Assembly (NCBI GenBank): GCA_902764915.1 | Contig: CACWXY010000019.1 | Location: 1-59,015, forward strand | DNA: 59,015 nt | Origin: an uncultured Eubacteriales bacterium | GTDB lineage: Bacteria > Bacillota > Clostridia > Christensenellales > Aristaeellaceae | Reading direction: 5' to 3' | In this document: positions 17,212 through 27,992 of the stretch, one piece after another | Position numbering within the stretch: position 1 is the stretch's first letter | Layout of the letters: the number at the start of each line of letters is the position of its first letter | Notes under the pieces: generated by a model | What the model saw: only the letters and a program-made list of their open reading frames with translations | The model's database searches: none | Told to the model about the DNA's origin: nothing | Made by a program: the position numbers and the translations under genes

Positions 17212-18480
17212 TCAGAAGAATGCCGGCTCACAGTTCTTTCCTTGAACGTCCTTCAGAGACACATGACGCATTTCCAGTTCTTCCACGCCGTGACACAGCA
17301 TGGGCACAGAGGGATGCTCCACCACTGTCATCCCCTCTCCCGGCCGCAGATCATACCGGTCTTTCGGCCAGCGAGATGTATTCACCAGGCGGACATTCAC
17401 GTCTTCCATAAGGATATTCCGGATCCGGCCCTTTTCCCCATAGAGCAATATCCCGTTCTCACCCTCGCAGTTAATATGGGAGAATCGCACATCCTCTATG
17501 CTGCCGCCTGGCACTGCATGGCTCCGGTCCACCGCAGTCACCGCAATGGGCTCGGCACAGCCCCACCAGCTGTCCGCAAACCGGCGTGTTCTGATTAAGA
17601 TCTGATCAAAGACCACATGCCGCACATTGCCCTTGTCCCGCACCTGCACCGAAAGTCCCCGATTGCTGGCGTCAATCACACAGTTCGTGAAAAGAATATC
17701 CTCAAAGTCATCGACACCCTCTGTTCCGATCTTGAGCGCTGCGCTGGTAGAAATGAGAGTGCAGCCGGAAACAATGACGCCTCTGGTATTCGGATACTCG
17801 GTATTTCCCAGGGTATTCTTCATGCAGACACAGTCATCCGCACAGGTGATATGGCAGTCACGTATGCGAACATACCGGCTGTGATCCACGTCAATCCCAT
17901 CCGAGTTGGCTACGTCCAGCGGATTCAGTATACGGATGGCATCTACCAGCACGTCTTCGCATCCGGCCATGTGAAGCGTCCAGAATGACACGTTGCACAT
18001 GACAGTATCCCGGAATGTGAGATGCCTGCAGTTCTCCACATAAATCAAGGTGGGACGCGGATAGAAATCTCCGGTGACATACCAGGGAGACACGCGTCTG
18101 ACAAAAGCAGTGCCGCATCCGTCAATCACGCCGGCACCAGTAATCTGCGCATGTTCTGCGCCGAAAGCGTAAAGAAACACATAGCTGGGCTTGCCTGTCA
18201 CCGGCGTGCCTACATTGGATGCATCCCCGTCATTTCCGGGCTGATCAGGGCGGAAATATTCCTCCAGCCGGTCCGAAGCCAGCAGGCGGCTTCCCGCTTC
18301 CAGGTGCAGTTCCACAAAGCTTTTCAGGTGCAGGGACGCGCTTCGAAATGTCTTTCCGCTTTTCAGGATCACTCGGCCTCCGCCTGCGTCCGCGCAGGCC
18401 TGGATCGCCGCCTGAATCGCCGGAGCGTCATCGGTAATACCATCCGCTCTGGCGCCGAATTGAATGGGATCAAAATCCAT
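17212..18480 (-). CDS. GH28-like pectin-fragment hydrolase (polygalacturonase family)
   Basis: Right-handed parallel beta-helix enzyme expected to cleave galacturonide or rhamnogalacturonide linkages. The 422-residue protein starts DFDPIQFGARADGITDDAPAI, the usual entry strand. It carries NSDGIDVDHSRYVRIRDC and CADDCVCMKN, which hold three conserved active-site Asp. The classical GHG motif is replaced by STSAALKIGTE and the classical RIK by NRGLSVQ, as I recall for one bacterial GH28 subgroup, so the exact substrate is open. It has no signal peptide, implying action on imported fragments. The ATG at 18480 has GGAGAG 7 nt upstream; an alternative ATG at 18495 overlaps the preceding stop codon. 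Confidence 0.85.
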   Translation of the reverse strand: MDFDPIQFGARADGITDDAPAIQAAIQACADAGGGRVILKSGKTFRSASLHLKSFVELHLEAGSRLLASDRLEEYFRPDQPGNDGDASNVGTPVTGKPSYVFLYAFGAEHAQITGAGVIDGCGTAFVRRVSPWYVTGDFYPRPTLIYVENCRHLTFRDTVMCNVSFWTLHMAGCEDVLVDAIRILNPLDVANSDGIDVDHSRYVRIRDCHITCADDCVCMKNTLGNTEYPNTRGVIVSGCTLISTSAALKIGTEGVDDFEDILFTNCVIDASNRGLSVQVRDKGNVRHVVFDQILIRTRRFADSWWGCAEPIAVTAVDRSHAVPGGSIEDVRFSHINCEGENGILLYGEKGRIRNILMEDVNVRLVNTSRWPKDRYDLRPGEGMTVVEHPSVPMLCHGVEELEMRHVSLKDVQGKNCEPAFF

Positions 18481-18494
18481 ATGCTTACTCTCCA

Positions 18495-19187
18495 TCAGCC
18501 ATACAAGGCATGCAGTCTGGCGCATTCCTCTGCAATCCAGCCAGGGATGCACCGATAAAGTTCCTCCCAGGTAAAAAAGCGATCCTTCTCAAACGCAGGC
18601 AGGACGTCAAACTCCAGGCTGGGTACAAAGGACAGGTGTTCCCGCAGCCATCTGCAGCTGTGCGCATCATCCTCCCTGGAAGGCACAAACAGATCCCTGC
18701 CGCCGGGAGCAAACCGTGCACTGAATGGATTCCCGATAAGCACCGGCCCGCCTGCCATCCGGCAGCACTGATCCCAGCCGGGATACAGCCGGGTCATTTC
18801 AGGCCGGGCGAGCATGGCATGCTTGCCCGGCTGCACAAAGGCATGAATACGGCCGTTTTCGGGCGGCAGATAGCCCTCCCATTCGGGGATGAGCAGGTTC
18901 AGCACCTTCCCATGAAAGCTGCCCTGGGCATCCAGTACGTTTTCATGCGCATCCAGTGTCACCCAGATGTGCTCCAGGTCATACATATGCTCTGCGTCAT
19001 AATCCAGATAGAAAGCATACTCCAGAACACAACCGTTTTCCGGAACCCGGATTACGCGTCCGGGAAACGACCGGCTCTCCTGGCTGGCATGGAACACACT
19101 GCAGCCAATCGCCCGGAACGGGATGGTCTCATGCCGGTCCACATGCAGGATCGGCTGATGCGTCATAAGGCGTTCCCAGTCAGTCAC
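18495..19187 (-). CDS. Unknown protein, weak resemblance to NPP1/Vps62-type proteins
   Basis: No firm family. The 230-residue protein begins with a GTG whose last two bases overlap the TGA of the HAD gene (GTGA at 19184-19187). No signal peptide or membrane segment is seen. A stretch in the middle reads YDLEHIWVTL, then SFHGK, then HAFVQPGKHAML. This order resembles the DWEH...HG...GxHA pattern of the NPP1/Vps62 fold, a fold-level impression only. It sits between a HAD phosphatase and a GH28-like enzyme, so a sugar-related role is plausible. Confidence 0.8.
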   Translation of the reverse strand: MTDWERLMTHQPILHVDRHETIPFRAIGCSVFHASQESRSFPGRVIRVPENGCVLEYAFYLDYDAEHMYDLEHIWVTLDAHENVLDAQGSFHGKVLNLLIPEWEGYLPPENGRIHAFVQPGKHAMLARPEMTRLYPGWDQCCRMAGGPVLIGNPFSARFAPGGRDLFVPSREDDAHSCRWLREHLSFVPSLEFDVLPAFEKDRFFTWEELYRCIPGWIAEECARLHALYG

Positions 19188-19723
19188 CTGGCCTCACCCG
19201 CTTCCAGTTCCGCATTCAGCTTCTCAGCCAGAGCAAACAGTTCTGAAGGCGTATGAATCCGATAGGTCGGCACATCCTCCGGCAGCTGCGGCTCGAAAGA
19301 GCGGCGATCAGACCAGTCCATGAGCACGGAACGGATCCCGAAGCGGTTCGCACCCCGCATATCGCGGATGACATTGTTGCCCACCATAATGATCCGGTCC
19401 TTATCTGCATCCGTCAGGGAAAGCCTTTGCATTGCGGTCTGGAACATCTTTGCGCCTGGTTTGTCCTCACCCACTTCTTCTGAAATCACCCAGGCACTGA
19501 AAACATGCGACAGTCCATGCAGATTCATCATGTTATGGAAGGACGCCGTGAGCCCATCCGCCACCATGGCAATGGTATAGCCCGCGTCATGCAGCTTCAG
19601 CGTTGTCTCCCGTGCCCCCGGTATGCACTCTGCCCGTATGACAACCTCGCCCTGTCTCTGCTCTGTACCCTCATCAATGATGGTATCACCGATATCTGTA
19701 AAGATAATGAGTTTCTTGCCCAT
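19184..19723 (-). CDS. HAD-family phosphatase
   Basis: Small haloacid-dehalogenase-type hydrolase of 179 residues, expected to remove phosphate from a sugar or nucleotide. Motif I is IIFTDIGDTI: the nucleophile Asp is present but the next catalytic position is Gly instead of Asp (DxG rather than DxD). Motif II is in YTIAMVADG, and motif III/IV is visible as KPGAKMFQTA and IMVGNNVIRDMRGANRFG, with N in place of one of the usual Asp. A cap domain is short. The ATG at 19723 follows GGAAGAT. First gene of a three-gene operon. The altered motif I suggests low or altered phosphatase activity, though some HAD families naturally carry DxG. Confidence 0.85.
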   Translation of the reverse strand: MGKKLIIFTDIGDTIIDEGTEQRQGEVVIRAECIPGARETTLKLHDAGYTIAMVADGLTASFHNMMNLHGLSHVFSAWVISEEVGEDKPGAKMFQTAMQRLSLTDADKDRIIMVGNNVIRDMRGANRFGIRSVLMDWSDRRSFEPQLPEDVPTYRIHTPSELFALAEKLNAELEAGEAR

Positions 19724-19834
19724 ATCTTCCGTCTCCCTCTCCGCATTGATTTCTGATGATTCTGTAACGCTGTCTGAAACAGTCCTGCGCGCCTGTCAGC
19801 GGCACGTGATCCGTCTCTTCAATAGGCATGACAA

Positions 19835-19863
19835 AGAATACCTGATGCAACCATGTTTGTCCA
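19835..19863 (-). promoter_or_regulatory. Promoter of the HAD-unknown-GH28 operon
   Basis: On the minus strand TGGACA (19858-19863), 17 bp, TATTCT (19835-19840), about 110 nt before the HAD start. Confidence 0.5.
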
Positions 19864-19899
19864 GCGCCGCAGTCTGCCATGGTATGATCGCATTCGCAG

Positions 19900-19999
19900 T
19901 GTCATGCCTTCATTCGCCGAAGGCATCATCATGGAACGGTATGTCTGAATGCATCCCTACGAAAGCATCTCACTTTCTCAGACTGCTGAAGGCATGACA
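19900..19999. repeat. Nested inverted-repeat element of about 100 bp
   Basis: TGTCATGCCTTC (19900-19911) is the exact inverse of GAAGGCATGACA (19988-19999). Inside lie GTCTGA/TCAGAC (19943-19948, 19978-19983) and ATGC/GCAT (19949-19952, 19965-19968). A competing hairpin forms within the left side: ATGCCTTC (19904-19911) with GAAGGCAT (19919-19926). It occupies the 302-bp gap between mnmA and the HAD gene; no gene is supported there. It could be an RNA switch, a long terminator-like structure of mnmA, or a dispersed repeat. Confidence 0.6.
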
Positions 20000-20025
20000 T
20001 GCGCATCGGCGAAAGAAACGCTTTT

Positions 20026-22385
<2,360 letters not shown>

Positions 22386-23751
22386 TGCACATATTCTCCT
22401 TTCATTCCGAAACGGTCCTGCGGCGGCACAGCACCGACCCGCAGGAGAATCTCCCTGGTAATCCTCTCTCCTGGCATGCACAGTGGAATCCCCGGCGGAT
22501 ACAGCCCGAACGCCTGCGCACAGACTCTGCCTTCCGCTTCACCCCATCGCACCCATGCCCGATCCGCCAGTGCCGCCTCCCGCATGGAAAGCACACAGGG
22601 CGGGCACGGCCCAGGATCAGGAAACATGCGGGCCGGTGCTCTGCATGCCGGCACAGCTTCCAGAAGATCCTCCATTTTTTCCATTATCTCCACCGGAGTG
22701 CCCGCGCCATACAGAAGCACGACCCGGCGGTCATCTGCCATTTCCGGATCCGCGCCCGCTGCCTCCAGTGCACGCATCAGTGCCCGTCCGCCCTGCGGTG
22801 CCTCAATAACCACATGCAGTGGGTCAAACCGATAGCCTGTAATCTCCTGCCAGCGTTCTGTCGGGTCCGCATATCCCCACTGGGGCAGTTTTCTCCGCAG
22901 ATGCTCCCCTTCCGCACACACGCGGGCAAGATGATCCCTGCCCTGCGTTTCCATATACGCCCGCGCATCATCAACAGAGCGCATCAGAAGAAAACTCGGA
23001 GAGGATGTCTGTTCCCGCCGTATAACCTCCATTGCTCGCGGCAGATCGTCCGGATCCGCCAGATGCAGTACGGCACTTCCGGTCAATGCCGGCAATGTCT
23101 TGTGAACGGACTGCACCCACACATCCGCGCCGCTTGCACCGGCATCCGGGAAATCATGCAGATAATGCAGATGCGCGCCGTGCGCCTCATCAATCACAAG
23201 CCGCATTTTCATGGCATGCGCTTCCTGTGCAATTGTTTCCAGCGGAATGCAGCCCCCATAGTAATCCGGACGCGTAAGCAGGATACACTTTGCCTCCGGC
23301 GTCTGTTTCATGGTCTGCAGAACATCCTCCGGTCTGATATACGGATAACCGTCCTCCGTCATGGAAAGCGGAATCCACACAGCCCTCAGTCCCGCCAGAA
23401 TACAGGCGCTCTGCGCCGACAGATGCGCATTCCGGGGAAGAATCACCGTATCCCCGTCCCGCAGCCCCATCTCCAGCATGGCATGCACACCCTGGGTAGA
23501 ACCGTTGTGCAGAAAAATGCACGCTGCACTCCCCATGCTTCGGGCATACAGTATCTGTGCTTTCAGGATGCCGCTCTCAGGGGCATACAGGTTATCCGTA
23601 CAGGACGTTTCCGTCGTGTCCAGCCGATACAGCTCTGTTTCTCCCAGCGGTGCCCGTCCACTGTGGCCCGGCATATGTGCCCGTATTCTCCCTGCTGCGC
23701 GCTGGAGCATTTCGTCCATTGGTCTTTCCATCCGCATTCTCCCCACACTGC

Positions 23752-23785
23752 AAAAGCCGCAGCCCAGCGCGTGGGTGCGGCTTTT
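23752..23785 (-). terminator. Terminator after the Mrp gene
   Basis: AAAAGCCGCA (minus strand from 23785) pairs with TGCGGCTTTT (ending 23752) around a 14-nt loop, giving a 10-bp stem with T-run. It separates the Mrp gene from the decarboxylase operon. Confidence 0.8.
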
Positions 23786-23789
23786 CCGC

Positions 23790-24611
23790 TTACGCTTTTT
23801 TCAGGTTTTCCAGCATGGTTGCCGCCCCGTCCATCCATTTCTGGCGCAGGGTCTCGATCCGCCCAGCATCGCAGGCAGACGCAACACCCGGATCAATCGG
23901 AATCTGCGCAAGAACCGGCAGCGAATGCTCTTCTGCGGTATGCAGTATCTTGCCTTCCCCAAAAGGATACAGCTTCTTTCCACAGTCCGGGCAGAGCATA
24001 TAGCTCATGTTCTCCACCAGACCCAGAATCGGGATGTTCATCATTTTAGCCATATTCACCGCTTTGGCCACAATCATGTCCACCAGTTCCTGGGGGCTTG
24101 TGACAATGATGATCCCATCCACAGGCAGAGACTGGAATACCGTCAGCGGCACGTCTCCGGTTCCCGGAGGCATGTCCACAAACATGTAATCCACATCGCC
24201 CCAGGCGACATCCGTCCAGAACTGCTTCACCGTACCGGCAATCAGGCTGCCGCGCCACACCACGGGATCCGTGTCATGCTCCAGAAGCAGATTGGTGGAC
24301 ATGAGCCGGATGCCTCCGGATGTTTCGGCCGGGAGAATGCCCAGTTCGTTCCCCATTGCCTTGTCTTCCACGCCAAAGGAGCGAGGAATACTGGGACCGG
24401 TAATGTCCGCATCCAGAATCGCGGTCTGATATCCTCTGCGGCGCATTTCCACAGCCAGCAGGCTGGTCACCAGGCTTTTGCCGACACCGCCTTTTCCGCT
24501 GACAACACCAATTACATGCTTTACGTTACTGTAAGCATTCATGGGAGCACGCAGGTCTGCCTGCTCGCATTTGTTCTGACAGGTCGAACAATCATGTGTA
24601 CATTCTGACAT
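23790..24611 (-). CDS. Mrp/NBP35-type iron-sulfur carrier ATPase
   Basis: P-loop ATPase that loads iron-sulfur clusters onto target proteins. The 273-residue protein has an N-terminal cysteine motif (CTHDCSTCQNKC), the deviant Walker A VVSGKGGVGKSLVTSLLA, DADITGPSIPR, VDMPPGTGDVPLT, and a C-terminal CPDCG pair that binds the bridging cluster. The ATG at 24611 (MSECTHDC) has GGGAGG upstream, and the promoter lies only about 20 nt before, so the longer open frame is excluded. It is monocistronic. Also annotated as ApbC/Mrp in relatives. Confidence 0.93.
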   Translation of the reverse strand: MSECTHDCSTCQNKCEQADLRAPMNAYSNVKHVIGVVSGKGGVGKSLVTSLLAVEMRRRGYQTAILDADITGPSIPRSFGVEDKAMGNELGILPAETSGGIRLMSTNLLLEHDTDPVVWRGSLIAGTVKQFWTDVAWGDVDYMFVDMPPGTGDVPLTVFQSLPVDGIIIVTSPQELVDMIVAKAVNMAKMMNIPILGLVENMSYMLCPDCGKKLYPFGEGKILHTAEEHSLPVLAQIPIDPGVASACDAGRIETLRQKWMDGAATMLENLKKA

Positions 24612-24629
24612 GTCTTTCACCTCCCGGGT

Positions 24630-24658
24630 AGCATAACACGAAATACAGGGGTTGGCAA
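24630..24658 (-). promoter_or_regulatory. Promoter of the Mrp gene
   Basis: On the minus strand TTGCCA (24653-24658), 17 bp, TATGCT (24630-24635), giving a 5' leader of under 20 nt. Confidence 0.6.
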
Positions 24659-24713
24659 CGAGACTTGACGCAGTGTTTTTACAGAGCTTTGCCGCGCCAT
24701 GCACGGAAAACGC

Positions 24714-24743
24714 TTGCCACCGTCTTTCAAAAAAAGGTACAAT
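24714..24743 (+). promoter_or_regulatory. Promoter of the peptidoglycan-binding lipoprotein
   Basis: TTGCCA (24714-24719), 18 bp with an A-tract, TACAAT (24738-24743), followed by AAAGG before the ATG at 24795. Confidence 0.6.
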
Positions 24744-24794
24744 AAGATGAATATATATCGCCTGCGATCCTTTCAGGCAGAAAGGTTGCCATAT

Positions 24795-26699
24795 ATGAAA
24801 AAGCAATGTACAGGAAAGGTTCGGCTCCTCTGTGTCCTCTGCATGACCTGCCTCGTGTTAAGCAGCTGTTATGTGCCACCGGACGAGATTACAGATTCTC
24901 CCCGAGTTTCCGGTGCGGGCAGCGCACTCCCCTTTGCAACCATTCCCCCGGCTACGCCGACACCGTCTCCGACACCCACGGTCAACCCGTATGCCACCGT
25001 CAACTGGGATGGCTGGGACACACTGACCACGCCGTCTACTTCTGAAGGCATAAGCCCTGCGTCTCCCTCCGTCATCCCCACGCTGGCAGTTCTGGCCACG
25101 CCGACACTGGCGCCGCTCCGCACGCTGGAGGTTGTTACAAGCCGTCCCACTGCCACGCCGACGCCTGCCGCTACCGCCATGCGCAAGGGTTCCAGCGGTG
25201 CAAACGTCCGTACGCTTCAGCAGCGTCTCAAAACACTCGGCTTCTATACGGGCAAGGTTGACGGAGACTTTGGCACCGCCACAGAAAATGCAGTCAAAGC
25301 CTTCCAGCGAGCCAATGGCCTGACTGTCGACGGCAAGGTCGGTTCGGAAACCCTGAAAAAAATGAACAGTTCCAGTGCGGTAACAGCGCCAAAGGCTACA
25401 GCTACTGCCACGCCGCGGCGTACGTCGACACCGACGCCCAGAAAAACAGCCACGCCGACACCCCGGCGCACAGCAACACCGCGCCCGACAGCGACACCCA
25501 ATATCGACAAGTATCTCCGGGTGGATTCCGAGGGTTCATCCGTTACGCAGCTCCAGAAGCGCCTGATCGAGCTCGGCTGGCTTTCCGGGAAGGCAGATGG
25601 GGATTACGGTGCCGCCACCGAGGCCGCAGTACGTGCCTTCCAGAGTGCCGGACATCTGTGGACAGACGGCATTGCCGGTCCCGACACACTGGCACTTCTC
25701 TATTCCTCCAACGCGCCGAAATCCAACAATGCCGCCGCATCCGTCGGCGAGAAACTGCAGTCCGGTTCGGAAGGCCAGAGCGTACGCGCACTGCAGCGCC
25801 GGCTGCGTGAACTGGGCTTCTACAAGGGCAGTGTGGACGGCAGCTATGGCCGCGAGACGGAAGCTGCTGTCATGGCCTTCCAGCTGGCCCGCGAACTGAA
25901 GGTCGACGGCATTGCCGGCGAGGACACGCTCGCCAAGCTCTATGCTTCCGATGCGCCATCCAGTAAGTCTACCGCTACGCCCGCCCCCACCTCCAATCAG
26001 ATCTCATCCACCGGATACGTAACATTGGAACAGGGTTCTTCCGGCGGTGCTGTCCGTCAGCTGCAGCAGAAACTGAAGAGTCTCGGCTACTACACCGGCT
26101 CTGTGGACGGGAATTATGGAAATGCCACGGTAACCGCTGTGATCGACTTCCAGAAAGCGCATTACCTGAAAGTGGACGGAAAGGCAGGCCCTGCTACGCA
26201 GCGCGCGCTGTACTCCACGTCCTCCGGGAAGACGACCTATTCCACGCTTCGTCCCGGAGACAGCAGCAACAGCGTCAGAAATCTGCAGTACACGCTCTAC
26301 GAACTGGGATACTACGACGGAAGCGTTGACGGCATATATGGCCAGACAACCGCCGATGCCGTGCGCGCCTTCCAGATCCAGAACAAGATCAGTCCGGTAG
26401 ACGGGATTGCAGGCAACAGCACGCTCACGCGCCTGTATTCTTCCGATGCGATCCCGGATACTGCGCCTTCCGCCACCTACACCACGCTGCGCCCGGGTGA
26501 CAGCGGCGAGAATGTGCTTGAGCTCAAGGACGCGCTCCTGCAGCTTGGCTACGAAACCACCCGCAATGCGGAATATGATTATTCCACGGAAATGGCGGTA
26601 CGCCAGTTCCAGCAGAGAAACGGTCTGCATGTGGACGGTGTGGCCGGCGAAGATACGCAGCGGAGGCTTTACTCTGCCAATCCTGTTGCAAATCAATAA
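24795..26699 (+). CDS. Lipoprotein with six peptidoglycan-binding repeats
   Basis: Membrane-anchored cell-wall-binding protein of 634 residues. It begins with a lipoprotein signal ending LVLSSC (lipidated Cys25), then about 100 residues of Pro/Thr-rich linker (PPATPTPSPTPT, PTATPTPAAT). Six PG_binding_1 domains of about 60 residues follow, each with the pattern LQxxLxxLGxYxGxVDGxYGxxTxxAVxxFQ and DGxAGxxT. A second Pro/Thr linker (TPRRTSTPTPRKTATPTP) separates repeats 1 and 2. No catalytic domain is present, so it may be a scaffold or spacer that ties the membrane to peptidoglycan. Repeat 6 is the most divergent (GYETTRNAEYDYST). The start is set by the signal peptide; the frame opens 32 codons earlier. 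Confidence 0.92.
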   Translation: MKKQCTGKVRLLCVLCMTCLVLSSCYVPPDEITDSPRVSGAGSALPFATIPPATPTPSPTPTVNPYATVNWDGWDTLTTPSTSEGISPASPSVIPTLAVLATPTLAPLRTLEVVTSRPTATPTPAATAMRKGSSGANVRTLQQRLKTLGFYTGKVDGDFGTATENAVKAFQRANGLTVDGKVGSETLKKMNSSSAVTAPKATATATPRRTSTPTPRKTATPTPRRTATPRPTATPNIDKYLRVDSEGSSVTQLQKRLIELGWLSGKADGDYGAATEAAVRAFQSAGHLWTDGIAGPDTLALLYSSNAPKSNNAAASVGEKLQSGSEGQSVRALQRRLRELGFYKGSVDGSYGRETEAAVMAFQLARELKVDGIAGEDTLAKLYASDAPSSKSTATPAPTSNQISSTGYVTLEQGSSGGAVRQLQQKLKSLGYYTGSVDGNYGNATVTAVIDFQKAHYLKVDGKAGPATQRALYSTSSGKTTYSTLRPGDSSNSVRNLQYTLYELGYYDGSVDGIYGQTTADAVRAFQIQNKISPVDGIAGNSTLTRLYSSDAIPDTAPSATYTTLRPGDSGENVLELKDALLQLGYETTRNAEYDYSTEMAVRQFQQRNGLHVDGVAGEDTQRRLYSANPVANQ

Positions 26700-26702
26700 A
26701 AA

Positions 26703-26726
26703 AAAGAGGCATCTGCCTCTTTTTTT
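26703..26726. terminator. Bidirectional terminator
   Basis: AAAGAGGCA (26703-26711), 2-nt loop, TGCCTCTTT (26714-26722) with A- and T-runs on both sides, between convergent genes. Confidence 0.85.
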
Positions 26727-26731
26727 ATTGG

Positions 26732-27181
26732 CTACCGGTCCGGCATGGGATGCCCGTGGCTGCCGATAATCAGCCGGAAAAGATAGGTCCCCACCGCAAT
26801 ACCCAGGGTAATCATGGCAATGGTAATCATGGCGCTTACGCCCGCCAGGAGCCCTGCATCACTTTCTCCGCTTCCCAGCAGTTCCATACAGCGGTAGAGT
26901 CCGAGCCCGGGCACCAGGGAGACAATCGCCAGGGTAGTGAAAATCGTGGATATGCGCCGCATGCGCCGTGCGCACTCCTGTCCCAGCAGGGTACCAAACA
27001 GCGTTCCCAGAAAAATCGCTGCGGGCTCCGGACATCCCACCGACTCCAGATAAAAGTACAGCCCATACGCCGCAGCACCGATGACACTGGCCGGAACCAG
27101 CGTACGGGCCGGTGTGTGAAGAATCATCGCAAAACCGAGCGTACCGACAAACGAGGAGAGAACTACCGTCAGAATACTCAT
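26732..27181 (-). CDS. ThrE-type threonine/serine exporter, small subunit
   Basis: Small membrane protein of 149 residues with about five hydrophobic segments (FVGTLGFAMILHTP, AAAYGLYFYLESVG, FLGTLFGTLLGQ, LVPGLGLYRCMELL, MITLGIAVGTYLF). It matches the ThrE_2/DUF3815 half of split ThrE exporters. It starts 3 nt after the stop of the larger subunit, a typical tight pair. Probable substrate is threonine, serine or another small metabolite; the family is named from corynebacterial ThrE. Confidence 0.87.
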   Translation of the reverse strand: MSILTVVLSSFVGTLGFAMILHTPARTLVPASVIGAAAYGLYFYLESVGCPEPAAIFLGTLFGTLLGQECARRMRRISTIFTTLAIVSLVPGLGLYRCMELLGSGESDAGLLAGVSAMITIAMITLGIAVGTYLFRLIIGSHGHPMPDR

Positions 27182-27184
27182 TTC

Positions 27185-27967
27185 TTACGCGCCCCCCATC
27201 AGCTGACGGATCATATAGGCTCCGGACATGGATCCACCCGCCAGAAGCGCCGCTGTCAGTACAGCTTCCCCGAAGTGCGAAACCCCGGAGATCATGTCTC
27301 CGCGCATGGTATCCTGCACAGCATTGGTCATGGCGAGCCCCGGCAGCATAGGCATCAGTGCCCCTGCAACCATGGCTTCCGTGTGAAGCCCCGGCAGCCA
27401 GCGAAGCAAGCCCAAAGGTATAAAGGTTGCAAAAAAGCTGCCCAGAAGCAGGGAGGCAAAGGACTGCATCCGGAAACGCCCCAGCGTCATGGTCATGCTT
27501 TCGCTCAGCGCAGCCACAAGACCGGTGATCCCCGCATCCAGCAGATTACCGCCAAACATGACACAGAATCCGGCTGCACACAGACTGTTTGCCGGGATCC
27601 GCAGCCATGTGGGCATGCCTTTTCTCTGGGCAATCTCCTGCAGTTCAGTCCGCGCTTCCCTCCAGGGAAGGCCCTCATGCTCGGTATGCCGGGATACGCG
27701 GTTCACTTCATCCACACGCTCCAGATGAATGCCCCCGCGCCGCACCCGCTGAATGCCGGTCTTTACGTCACCTTCTGCATTCTTGCAGGTAATGAAGATC
27801 CCGCTGGGCACAGCGAAGCTTTCCACTTCTGTTAGTCCGAATGCACGTCCCATGCGGCATACGGTCTCTTCCACGCGGTAGGTTTCGCCCCCGTTTTCCA
27901 TGATCACACGGCCTGCCAGCTGCAGCGTTTCCAGTATTCCCTCGGTTTCATTCTGCTCCATTGTCAT
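27185..27967 (-). CDS. ThrE-type threonine/serine exporter, large subunit (DUF1212)
   Basis: Membrane protein of 260 residues. The N-terminal soluble part has AGRVIMENGGETYRVEETV and VPSGIFITCKNAEG, the DUF1212 signature. The C-terminal half has about five hydrophobic helices, including MPMLPGLAMTNAVQDTMRGDMISG, the conserved core of ThrE. It begins 25 nt after pepF. The ATG at 27967 (MTMEQNE) or 27961 (MEQNE) is the start; AGGAAA fits the second slightly better. The longer upstream frame overlaps the peptidase gene and is rejected. Confidence 0.88.
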   Translation of the reverse strand: MTMEQNETEGILETLQLAGRVIMENGGETYRVEETVCRMGRAFGLTEVESFAVPSGIFITCKNAEGDVKTGIQRVRRGGIHLERVDEVNRVSRHTEHEGLPWREARTELQEIAQRKGMPTWLRIPANSLCAAGFCVMFGGNLLDAGITGLVAALSESMTMTLGRFRMQSFASLLLGSFFATFIPLGLLRWLPGLHTEAMVAGALMPMLPGLAMTNAVQDTMRGDMISGVSHFGEAVLTAALLAGGSMSGAYMIRQLMGGA

Positions 27968-27992
27968 TTTCCTACCATCTCCCGATCTTTCC

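Noticed and set aside
25380..25510. Possible tandem DNA repeat in the Thr/Pro linker of the lipoprotein
   Set aside because: The repetition (ACGCCGACACC-like) is explained by the coded TPTP linker and is not a CRISPR or mobile repeat.
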